NCBI GenBank assembly: GCA_964035575.1
Contig: OZ037906.1
Span: 372,001 to 436,000, forward strand
Direction: 5' to 3'
Length of the DNA stretch: 64,000 nt
Source: Rhynchopus sp. YZ270_cl-10
Taxonomy: Eukaryota; Euglenozoa; Diplonemea; Diplonemida; Diplonemidae
How positions within the stretch are numbered: the stretch's first letter is position 1; every line of letters starts with the position of its first letter. This document shows, one piece after another, positions 55,031 through 64,000 of the stretch. The translations under genes were made by a program, and so were the position numbers. The notes under the pieces are model-generated. The model did no database searches. It saw only the letters and a program-made list of their open reading frames with translations, and was not told where the DNA came from.

Positions 55031-55956
55031 TGTGTGTGTGTGTTGTTTTTATTATTGACTTGAAATCAGAGGAGTGCTATTTGCTTTTGAAACCCGGTTA
55101 TGGTAAAAAAGATATGGCAAAGATATGGTAAAGACCGGTGTATCTAACAAAACACAACCTAGTAGGTCTCCAGCTTAGAGGGGGGTGTGGAAAAGAAATG
55201 CTCGATTGTGAGTCGTTAACAGCTATATTGGAGGGTTGATGAGGAAAGGGGAGGGGAGTGGGGAAGTTGATGGAGAAGAAGAGGGAAATGAAAATGCAAA
55301 TTATCAAAAAAAAAAATTGTCCTTTTTTTCGATCCTTCTTTAATTTTTTTTGATCAACACCATCAGGTCTTTTCTAAGGAAAAATAAAGGAAAAAATCGG
55401 GTATTTAAAAAAAAAACATTTATATTTTCAATTCAGGAGAACAGAAAACATGAGAGACGGGTATTTTAAAAAAAAATGCAGATCATGTATGGTCGCTCAA
55501 TTGCGACGCAATTTACAGGGTTTTCCACGATGCGCTGCTCTATGAATAATATTCCTTTTTACAGAACAACTGCATCCACAACATCATTTTCTTCTTCCAA
55601 TCTGCAAAAAAACAGCAACCGCATCAAAAAAAGGGGGGGAAAGTTGGAAAAGAAGAAGATAGTGTAGTATTTTTTTTCCACCTTTTTTTTTATGAGAAAA
55701 GAAAAAATATGACAACCAATTGTGTACGATCCCCTTTGATCTTTTCCTCTTTTTTTAATGTTACTTACTTTACCACACAACCACCTGATTTTACCCCCGC
55801 GTATAGTCGCGAAAAGGCGCGAAAAGGACCGAAAACGCGCCTGTACGCGGGGTAATAATCAGGTAGCACAACCCCTATTCTTTTTTTTTGAAATTTTTGC
55901 TGATTTTTTTTGGGTCCAGAAACCCTCTTTTTTCCTCTATCCATTCTTCCTTTTTT
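55031..55956. other. Intergenic between the MFS and presequence protease genes
   Basis: No gene. A B-like start (GACTTGAAATCAGAGG) sits at 55053-55068, about 25 nt before the MFS start codon. The rest is A/T-rich. Confidence 0.45.
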
Positions 55957-58900
55957 TTATGCAAACTTCGACCACTTTTTCCATTCCGGGGAGGTATCAG
56001 ACAGGACCTTCCAGGTACGTTCCCCTGCGACAACTGCGTTGGAGATCTCAAAGAGGGAATCACCTTCCTTTGCCACGGGCTGCGTCCACGTGTCTGGGAG
56101 GAAGGTCTTCGCCACGCGCAGGACGTCTTCCTGCGTCACTGCGAGGAGACGTGTGCGTTTCTCCTTCACATCGTCGAGGCTCAGATCCGAGAGGAACTCA
56201 CGCAGCCCTTTGTGCTGTGGCGAGCGAGGCGCGTCCATCCCCGCAAACACAACCAGCTTCGCCTCGTCCACATGCCTCTCAGTGACGTTCCCCTCGGTCA
56301 CCACCCACCCTAAACACTTCGCAAACGTTTGCAGCGACTGCTGTGGGGAGGGGTCTCTGTAGCTGTACATCCCAACCAGCCCGTCAACACCAGCAACCGA
56401 GCTGTGTGTGGTGTGGTATATTGAACGAAAAAAAAACAGTTTTAAATAGTGGAAGTTGTGCGGGTAAGTTGTGTAAAAGGTATAAAAAGAACCATTCGCA
56501 AGATGCGCCTCGTGTGCATATTCGCTTCCGTAGTTAGTAGACAAAAAACAAAAAATTGAAAGTGCCACGCATCTTTGTCTAGCGGACATACCTTGAGGAT
56601 GCACTACCGTAGGCACCTCCCTTCTCGCGGACCTCTTTGTGGAGGAACTGTAGTGTGGTGGTGTGGTGTGGTTGTGTTTGACAAAACTTAAAACACAGAT
56701 AGCTTCTATTCACAGAAAGAAAGCTGGTAAAACTTAGAAGAAGTGACGCCTGTACAAATGGCAACAGCAACAGAGTCAGGATGAGATTCTCACTATCCTC
56801 GCACTGTACGTGGGCGGGGGGTCAAAAAAAGTTCTTGGCAGAACCGTGGTTGAACCACGGAGAGTACCGCACCATGAAATCTAGCATCAAATACAAAAAA
56901 GGGGGGTCTATGCATTCGCTTCTAGTCGCTATGCATACCTGTTGGTCCACAATACGGAGGAGGATCTCCATCGCAGCGACGTCCTTGTGGAAGTACGAAA
57001 GGTCCGTCTTCGTCACCTGTGTTGTTTGTTTTGTTTTTTTGAAAACTTAGTTGTATTAGTGTAGACACCCAAGGATGAACTACTAGTTTTTTTGTTTATT
57101 TATTTGTCTTCCATGCTCCTTTCTTTTCCGTTGACCACTATCCACTATCCACTGACAAAACGCCTTTCATGACAAACTACTTTAAAAACTAGACAGCAAC
57201 CGCCAACTGATCTTAACAATAAAATCAGCACACTACGTGTCAGGAAGAGAGGGAAAAAAAAACAGAACCATTGCTACGATACACTGCCTCTCGTGTTTAG
57301 CAATCAAAAACTGAAGATGAATGTGTCTCACATCCGTTCTTTACCACTGATCCGCGGACACGATGGCAACTAAAAACCCCCCTGAAGCATACCGACGCCA
57401 TGAAACCCACATCTGCCGGCGCCTGGATGAACAATCTACCACTCTCATGACGTTCTGTCTTCTCCTTTGCTGCAACGAGCTCGCCTTCGACTGGGGTTTG
57501 CGAGGTTTTCTTGAGCGACGCGATGAAGCTGTCGAACACATTCTTCTGCGCTGTCGTGAGCTCACGCGACGAGGTCACATTCGCCTTCGTCCCTGGGAGC
57601 GCCACCATCAGCTTCCCTGCCAGCGTTTTAAGCGTTTCGATGACCTTCGTGAGCTCCTCCTCTCCGTTCTCTCCGTTCACCAACGCCATCGTCTCCACAA
57701 GGTGCGCAACTTGGTCAAGCCCATCAAGCAGACCACTACACCTCGCGACATCGTGCACCATGGATGCTGCCTTCTTCAGGGCATATGCGTGGCCTGACGA
57801 GACAACACCGTTCGATGCATCTGTGGCCTCCATGTTAATGATGCTCTTGATGCGCACCCGCACGCCTTCATCCTCACTGGACATCCTGGCATCAGAGAAC
57901 ACTAAACCAAGAAGCTCAAAGAAACGTTCCCAGTTGCGTTCCAGACCGTACGAAGAAACGGTCATGTATGCGGAGGTCTGCGCAGGGTCTCTCGGGAGGG
58001 TTGAAATGCCTGCAGAGAAGCCGACCCCAGAGCTGCAGAGCTTGAACTGCTGGCTTAGCTCTCTGTAGTCGAGATCGCCAGCCCCGGTGCTGCCGAGGAT
58101 GCTGCAGAGAAGAGGCAACGCGAGCAGCTCCTCCGACGTCAAATGGTAGATCGGAATGGCCAACCGGAAGTACCAAATCCCATTCGTCGGTGTCACAACC
58201 TGCTGAAACTTCGCCAACGACTCATTCTCGTAGTGAACAATCTTCGGGTCCGGCAAAGGATCTCTCGGAATATCTGCCACAGACAACGACGGCAGCAACG
58301 ACAAATCCTCCGTCTTGCTCATCTCCTCCTCCAAAACCTTTGCACTCTTAATAACCTCCTCCTTATCCACATTCACCGCCAGCTCTTTTGTCTGCACATT
58401 CTTTTCTTCTTCGGCAAGCTTATCAGAGAACCCTGCATCAGGAAGCATAGTGTGTGTCACCTCATGTTTGTTCTCAAGAACGTACGATCTAATAAGCGAC
58501 TGCAAGAATTTCGGCTCCGCCACAAGCTTTTCCCTAAGCTCCTTGATACGCGCCGAGGCCTCGAAGATAGAATGTGTTTCATATCCCTGCGTTTCGTTGT
58601 GGATCATCCCGGCCACAAGGTTGAGACCCCAATTCGCAGAACGGTGTGATTTGCTAAGCTCCACCTGATGCAACACTGACTCCACCAGCTCCGCCGCGAA
58701 CCCCTCCTCCTCTGCCTTCTCCAAGGTTTCTCTGATGATCTTCGACACCTTCTCCGTTGAGTGCACCTCTAGGTTCACACCTTGCACACCAATCTCAAAG
58801 AACCCTCCTTTCAAATCTGCAGAAAATCCGGTTCCGGAAGTGAATTCGGTTCCAACACCGTTCTCGATAAGGATTTGATAGAGCGGCGCGTTGGGGCCGT

Positions 58901-59912
58901 TGGTGAGGAGAGCAGAGAGGATGGAAAGGGCGAAGATTGTGAATGTGTCGTCGGTAGGGATGTTCATTACCCAGGCGATTGCGACGCGGGCGGTGGTGGT
59001 GGCTTCATCCTGGAGAGGGTCGAGAGGACCGGTGGTGACAACAGACTTCGAAAACTTCTTGCCATGTGCAGCGTAGCCCTTAGGAGTGGCGTTGAGTTCG
59101 TGTCTCTCGGTCGTAGTGTTCCCTTCACGCTCAAATCTGCGCATCAAAACCTCGTTGATTCTTGCAAGGTTTTCTTCGACAGCAAGATCTCCGTAGGTCG
59201 CGATATTGCAGTTCCCCACAGAATAGTTCTCTTTGTGAAAGTCGACCAGATTCTGGTGGGTCAACTCTGTGATCTTCTTCGGGAGGCCTCCAAACGCATA
59301 GCCATAGCATGAGTCGCGCCCATACGCCTCGTTGAGAGTGTTCAGATAGAACATCGTGGAGGGGTCGCCGTAGACGCCTTTCATTTCGTTGAAGACAACC
59401 CCTTTGATGATGAAGTCGCCGTTGTCGTCGACCTCTAGACGGTGGCCTTCTTGCTTGAAGTCCAACCCGCGCAACAAAGGGAACAGTGCCGCATCCATGT
59501 ACACGCCCATCAGGTTGTAGAAGTCCTTCTCGTTGACAGTGGAGAAGGGGTACATCGTTGCGTCCGGGTAAGTGAACGCATTCATGAAGGTCGAAAGCGA
59601 GCGACTCCGCATCTTAAAAAAGGGGTCCCGAACCGGGTACTGCTCAGACCCACATAGTGCAGTGTGCTCCAGGATATGCGCAATCCCAGAGTCAGATTTG
59701 CACGGTGTGCAGAACCCAATGCAAAAAACGTTGTTCGTGTCCTCAGTGTCCACGTGCACGTACCTCGCTCCGGTAACACTATGCTGGAACACAGCGGCCT
59801 CAACACCGTACTCACTGTGCTCGCGTCGGCTCACCAATTTGAACCCTTCCTTCACAGAACCAACATCGCCTAAGGTAGTCAACCCTACACGGGAAGCGCC
59901 ACGTAAAGCCAT
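55957..59912 (-). CDS. Presequence protease, M16C family (PreP/Cym1/falcilysin type), four exons
   Basis: Exons on the minus strand are 59912-57393, 57016-56939, 56647-56592 and 56401-55957, giving about 1,032 residues. This is close to the usual length of about 1,000-1,080. All introns (376, 291 and 190 nt) have GTATGC or GTATGT donors and ACAG or CACAG acceptors; the joins restore MAS-VTKTDLSYF, VDQQ-FLHKEVREKGGAYGSASS and S-SVAGVDGLVG. The inverted zinc motif HILEH is at 79-83, with the distal ligand Glu176 in VFNEMKGVYGD. GGAYGS in exon 3 is the C-terminal substrate-binding motif of the family. PreP degrades cleaved transit peptides in mitochondria or plastids. The N-terminus MALRGASRVGL is compatible with a targeting signal. 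The start at 59912 is preferred to an upstream Met at 60053. Confidence 0.92.
56489..56530 (-). repeat. D-like hairpin in intron 3 of the presequence protease gene
   Basis: TTCGCAAGATGCGCCTCGTG, then TGCATATTCGC. ATGC/GCAT arms pair around a GCCTCGTGT loop related to the family loop. Confidence 0.5.
57041..57085. repeat. Family E repeat in intron 1 of the presequence protease gene
   Basis: GAAAACTTAGTTGTATTAGT, then GTAGACACCCAAGGATGAAC, after a T-run. Confidence 0.6.
57270..57304 (-). repeat. Family D-type hairpin in intron 1 with its own outer stem
   Basis: ATTGCTA (57270-57276) pairs with TAGCAAT (57298-57304). The loop region keeps TGCCTCTCGTG. A second, weaker D copy follows at 57312-57343. 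Confidence 0.65.
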
Positions 59913-60094
59913 GGTAAGATATGTGTGCTGGAGATTGAGTGTGAAGAAAAGGTGTGAATCCCACACAAAAACCGCTATAGACCCCTCATAGGTCGTTCGG
60001 TAAAACTGCAGGGAGCTTTGTGCATTGTACGGTGGCGTCAGTGGATAGACCAAGCCTGACTAAAAAAAATCCCCCATTTTTTTTGTAGTATCAG

Positions 60095-60807
60095 CAGGGC
60101 GTTCGCCCCGGGGCGAAAAAAAATTTTTTTCGTTAAAAAAATCTTTTCCTGAAAAAATGACATTTTATTTCGCCCCAGGGCTTCGCCCCACCGGGGCGAA
60201 ACCCTGTATAAATAAATAAATAAATAAAGAAAAAAGGGAGAAAAAAAAAAAAGAGAGACATTTCTCCCCACCACCCTGTCGACCCCCCCCGGAGGGGGGG
60301 TCGCAGAGGGGGTGTCCACTGTACTCAAAATCATCCGCAAACCCGCCTGCCGTGAGAGGAAGTTTCCCCAGCACTCCCGCTCGCTCCTCAATCCTGCAGT
60401 CAGCTGAAGGTGTCACTACTCGTGTCAACTCTATCTTCAACCTCGGTGGAGGCAGAGAGACGGTTTAGTTTATTGAAAATAATCAAACTAAGGATGAAGT
60501 CTCATATGACAGATGCCTCTCTCTAGTACATCTGTTTGATTAAACAGCACAAAGAGATCCTCAGTGAGGGGGGGATTGCTGAAATTCTCCATCGTTTTGC
60601 TGGTATTAGTGCTGGGGAAGGTATCACGCGCAAATCGCAAAATTTTTTTTATCACTCAGTACCAGGGATTCACCCCCACGAACTAGCTTCTCTCCGGCGA
60701 AAAATTTTTTTTGACCTATTTTAAGCACTAGTAAAAATGCAAAAATTTCGGGTTTTTTGGCATTTCGCCACGATTCAGGAAAAACGATGGCGATAGCGAA
60801 CGCCCTG
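60095..60807. mobile_element. Second non-autonomous hAT-like DNA transposon
   Basis: The 713-bp element has perfect 12-bp terminal inverted repeats (CAGGGCGTTCGC at 60095-60106 and its complement at 60796-60807). Flanking 8-bp direct repeats AGTATCAG lie at 60087-60094 and 60808-60815. The interior has GC-rich palindromes such as CGCCCCGGGGCG and an inverted GACCCCCCC/GGGGGGGTC pair near 60281-60302. No transposase frame. It shares the CAGGGC start with the larger element but not the interior. Confidence 0.9.
60509..60535 (-). repeat. Family D-type hairpin inside the second hAT-like element
   Basis: ACAGATG (60509-60515) and CATCTGT (60529-60535) pair perfectly around CCTCTCTCTAGTA. Confidence 0.65.
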
Positions 60808-60879
60808 AGTATCAGAACGACTCTGTAGTCAGGGGGACAGGGCATGGGGAGAGAACAAAAAAAAAAAAGCTTTTTTTTC

Positions 60880-60916
60880 TAAGATGAGCGTACAGCCTCT
60901 CATACGTAGTCACCTA
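60880..60916 (-). repeat. Family A hairpin, diverged
   Basis: TAAGATGAGCGTACAGCCTC, then TCATACGTAGTCACCTA. TACG/CGTA replaces the CTAAGC/GCTTAG pairs. Confidence 0.6.
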
Positions 60917-61171
60917 ATATAAAAACTTGTTTGTGCGTAAAGTGTAATAAATATTCTGGATATTTTTTTTATTACTGCAATACGCTCCCACTGAGTACCT
61001 GGCTGTGAAGAGGAAACCTCTTTGAGGCCAAAAAAAAAAGGGTTTTGAAAGGAATGCACAGTGCCTCTCGCGCAGAGCCCATTACGCCTTTTCAACTAAT
61101 AAGAGAACACTTAGAAAGCACACCCAATAGGCTAGAACGCTTTTTTTTACCCCCTCATTTTTTTTTTTTTT

Positions 61172-61214
61172 GAAAACTTGGTTGTTTTAGTGTAGACACC
61201 CGAGGATGAACTCC
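61172..61214. repeat. Family E repeat
   Basis: GAAAACTTGGTTGTTTTAGT, then GTAGACACCCGAGGATGAAC, following a T-run. Confidence 0.6.
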
Positions 61215-61331
61215 ACTATAATTTTTTTTTTGGCAAGGTCGCATTTGGGAGGTGTGTGGTGTATCTGTGTGGAACTTTTTATCCCCCCCCCCTTTTTTTT
61301 GCGGGCTATTGGTTTGGAGAAAGTTGTTTCA

Positions 61332-61365
61332 TATACTAACTATTCTACTGAATAGATGGTATAGA
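61332..61365. repeat. Family F hairpin
   Basis: CATATACTAACTATTC, TACT, then GAATAGATGGTATAG. Confidence 0.6.
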
Positions 61366-62179
61366 CAAAGACAAAAATAAAGAGTGAAATTGACAACGTA
61401 GACTGGTCCTACCTCTGTGGCAGGCACGTTAAGCAGAGGCACGGAACAAAAGAGAGGGGGAAAAAGGTTGATGGAATGTGCCTCAGAGTGGGCACATACA
61501 CATCTCATTGTGAAAGAAATATTTTTTTTGTAACGCTGTCAAAGTTAAGCCCCCTTTTTGCTTTGTTGTCGGCTTCTTTTTTTTTTTCGCTGCTTTCTTT
61601 GAAAACAACTGAGATTTATGCACAAAATCTCTCCACACTTCGCACCTTCCCAGACATCTTCTTGCCCATTCATTCACACCCCCATTTTGCGAAGCTAGAT
61701 TTTTTTTTGTCGAAAAAGGACAACAAAACTGGGATAGTGGTAAAGAGAAAAAGCTTCAAACACATCATCCAAACTATTGCGGGTGGTAAGGAACTCCACC
61801 GATCACCCTCTCTCCGTTCAACCCCACACCTGTTTTAGTGAATAAAACACGGTAAGTTTCTTTCCGTCAACGAAGGCGCGTGAGAGGTCGCCTATCTGCT
61901 GCTCGGGTGTGGGCGAGAATCCTACTGACGAGTCTGCAGGTTGGATGAAGAGGAAGAGAGGCTCGGTGGGCTTCATGTTGAGGTTCTTTTTAAGCCACGA
62001 GGATATGTACCCAGTGGTTTCGGTGCTTTTCAGTTTGTAGACAGTCTGTGTGTGATATGTGGCGTAACAAAAAGTGGCATTTTGAGAGAAAAAAGAAACG
62101 CTGCATCTGATACACTAACACAGCCTTTTTATGGAAGAAACAAAGAAGCCGCTATCAATGAAAGAAAAGTAGTAAGACG

Positions 62180-62200
62180 TATGTGCCTCTCGTGCACACA
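62180..62200 (-). repeat. Family D hairpin
   Basis: GTGC-CTCTCGT-GCAC. A truncated B start (TTTGAATACAAAGCCCTCTC) follows at about 62219-62240. Confidence 0.6.
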
Positions 62201-62920
62201 CACACCATGCAATGCTACTTTGAATACAAAGCCCTCTCGGAACAATAATGACAAAAAATAATTCAAAGACGAATACATCACGTACATACACGGTGACCAT
62301 GCGGGGTATGGTTACCATCATTAAAGACCACTAAAAAAGGGCACTCTTTTTAACAAGGAGGGGGAAGGGGTATTGCATACTCTCTTCAGCTTCGGCGTCC
62401 CCGGACATTCCCTCAACGAAATGACAATGTTCTCTGTGGCCATCTTTCTGTGTCGTCCTACCCCGCTCCCTGCAACAGAACCGTCTGGGCTATATTTAAC
62501 TGTGTATCCGTGGCTGCACCTTTTTAAAGGAACAGGCTGTGCAACCCTTTCTGGTAATGGTAAGTGGTGGTGGGGCAGTGGGGGGGTGGAAAATACTTAA
62601 GGAATAATGCGATGTTCAAAACGCTTCGAAGATGCAACACTCCGCAATGGAACCCCGGAATGCTTCATTTAGGAGAATTGATAACAGGAAAACTGTACGC
62701 ATACACACAGTCATTTCCCCATCCATGATTCAGAAGACCATTAAATAAATGAAATGCAAATTCGATGTCAATCTGGTTAACAAAGAACCGTACTATTTTC
62801 CATCCATTATCTAGACCCCTCCACGACGAAGAATGCAGCTACACAGATGGAGTAGAGTGGAGTGGTGGGGAGCAAGCGGAGACAAAAAAAAAGAGCAGGG
62901 ACGCCAAGGGAGAGGGGTAA

Positions 62921-63052
62921 TGGTGGCAGTATTGCGATGGACCCATTGGAATACGCAAAAATACATCACAATCCATCATAATACACGTGTATTATGATGG
63001 ATTGTGATGTATTTTTGCGTATTCCAATGTACCCATCACAATACTGCCACCA
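62921..63052. repeat. 132-bp near-perfect palindrome
   Basis: Symmetric about CACGTG at 62984-62989. Outer arms TGGTGGCAGTATTG and its complement, with three or so mismatches over 66 bp. No internal spacer. MITE-like or a potential cruciform. Confidence 0.85.
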
Positions 63053-63276
63053 GAGGGGGGGTAGGTGTAAGGCTCTAACACAACTCTTCAAGACTGCAAA
63101 ACAAACTGCAAACTGTAAACCTCAGACCACCCCCTAATAACAGGGTGGTGTGGTGTAGGTAGAGTGGGGGAGAGTATGGTTCGGGATTTGGTGGAACAAC
63201 TGGGGTACGGAAAAAAAATTCTTTTGCGTTTAAAAACGCAAAGAAAAAACAAAGGAGAAATTGTTGTCAAAGATGA

Positions 63277-63300
63277 GACTAAGCCTTCTAGTGCTTAGTC
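63277..63300 (-). repeat. Family A hairpin
   Basis: ACTAAGC-CTTCTAGT-GCTTAGT, a 7-bp perfect stem with a changed loop. Confidence 0.6.
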
Positions 63301-63438
63301 AAAAAAGGGCGAAGTTTTTTTGGTTTGTTTTGTGTAAAAAACAAAAACCAATACAATGAAAACAAAAAATAGAACACAGACATCCAAAAAGATACTTATT
63401 TTGGGATATTTGAATCACTTTGAAGGGAGAAAAAAGGT

Positions 63439-63484
63439 TTATAAGATGAACCCAAGCCTTTCGTGCTTGGGTTCAATCTTATAA
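63439..63484 (-). repeat. Family A hairpin, longest perfect stem
   Basis: GAACCCAAGC (63448-63457) pairs with GCTTGGGTTC (63465-63474), and TTATAAGAT with ATCTTATAA outside, with one bulged base. The loop CTTTCGT is one change from the family loop. Confidence 0.8.
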
Positions 63485-63517
63485 ATTAAAGATCACTTTA
63501 AAAAAGGGGGGCACTTT

Positions 63518-63553
63518 AAAGATGGATGTGCCTCTAGCGAAACACACATCTTT
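63518..63553 (-). repeat. Family D hairpin
   Basis: AAAGATG (63518-63524) and CATCTTT (63547-63553) outer stem, TGTG/CACA inner pairs, loop containing CCTCT. Confidence 0.65.
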
Positions 63554-64000
63554 ATTGTATTTTGAAAAAGCATTTTTTTAAAATATTTTCCTTGAATTTT
63601 TTTTTTTGCGGATTTTACTCCCCAAGATGCTTTTTTTACGTTTTTTCAGATATTTCCCCACAAAAATTGATGCAAAACACAACATCTTTCCCCACAACAT
63701 CTCCCCCCAAAAAAAAAAAAAATTACTAAAAATATCCAAGATTATTTTTTCCTTCCCTTGGTGTGCCCTAAGGAAAATCACTACCCTAGAAGGACCCAAG
63801 AAGTACCCAATTTACACCTATTTTTGGGGGAAATCCAGTCCCCTCTTATTATTGCCCTCGATACGTTGCCCACGACGTTGAAACCTCGACTGTATCGCCA
63901 CTACGGAGCCCCAAGGCTTTTACCGACATATCCTCGGAACTCGAACTCTGCCATCTGATGTCTTTGTTCACTACGTGGACGGAATACCCGAGGAAGGCCT

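Larger units (their letters stand above)
59913..64000. other. 4.1-kb terminal gene-free region
   Basis: It contains a hAT-like element, A, B, D, E and F repeats and a 132-bp palindrome. In the last 150 bases the base composition rises in GC and several frames stay open on both strands (for example one plus frame ending PSDVFVHYVDGIPEEG). A gene may start beyond the window edge, but none can be called. Confidence 0.55.

Overview
This is a 64 kb piece of a nuclear genome from an unidentified microbial eukaryote (protist). The evidence is spliceosomal introns (donors GTATGC or GTATGT, acceptors CACAG or ACAG), an endonuclease/reverse-transcriptase LINE, several non-autonomous DNA transposons, and eukaryotic families such as Patched/NPC1-like transporters, a class I cyclic nucleotide phosphodiesterase and an M16C presequence protease. 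I cannot name the clade. Every gene I accept, and both LINE reading frames, lie on the minus strand. That one-way layout, the tandem paralog array and a short AG-bordered leader before many start codons recall lineages with polycistronic transcription and trans-splicing, but this is inference.

Layout, left to right. 530-4193 holds a large secreted repetitive protein that runs into a 200-N gap. 4872-5840 is a cathepsin L-like protease and 6675-6947 a small Tyr/Ala-rich protein; both carry an identical 73-bp structured element upstream. 7760-11263 is a phosphodiesterase fused to SPRY-like and NHL-like regions. 12033-13733 is an unrecognised protein with three W/FY-rich repeats. 13734-19907 has no gene and holds many short hairpin repeats and a hAT-like element. 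19961-26281 is a LINE with two long open frames. 26991-52605 is a tandem array of four Patched-like RND transporters, interrupted by about 10 kb of repeats (MULE-like element, inverted-repeat element, second copy of a 584-bp repeat). 53420-55030 is an MFS transporter. 55957-59912 is a four-exon presequence protease. The last 4 kb is repeat-rich and includes a second hAT-like element and a 132-bp palindrome.

The most unusual signal is a large set of short (30-130 bp) dispersed hairpins in the intergenic DNA and in introns. Their stems change in compensating ways, many share the apical loop CCTCTCGTG, and all face the same way. One class (called C here) is the 3' end of the resident LINE, which suggests that at least part of the set are retroposed 3' tails or SINEs. 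The other classes (A, B, D-G) may be similar tails of other elements, structured RNAs, or processing signals. Families are lettered A-G in the feature list.
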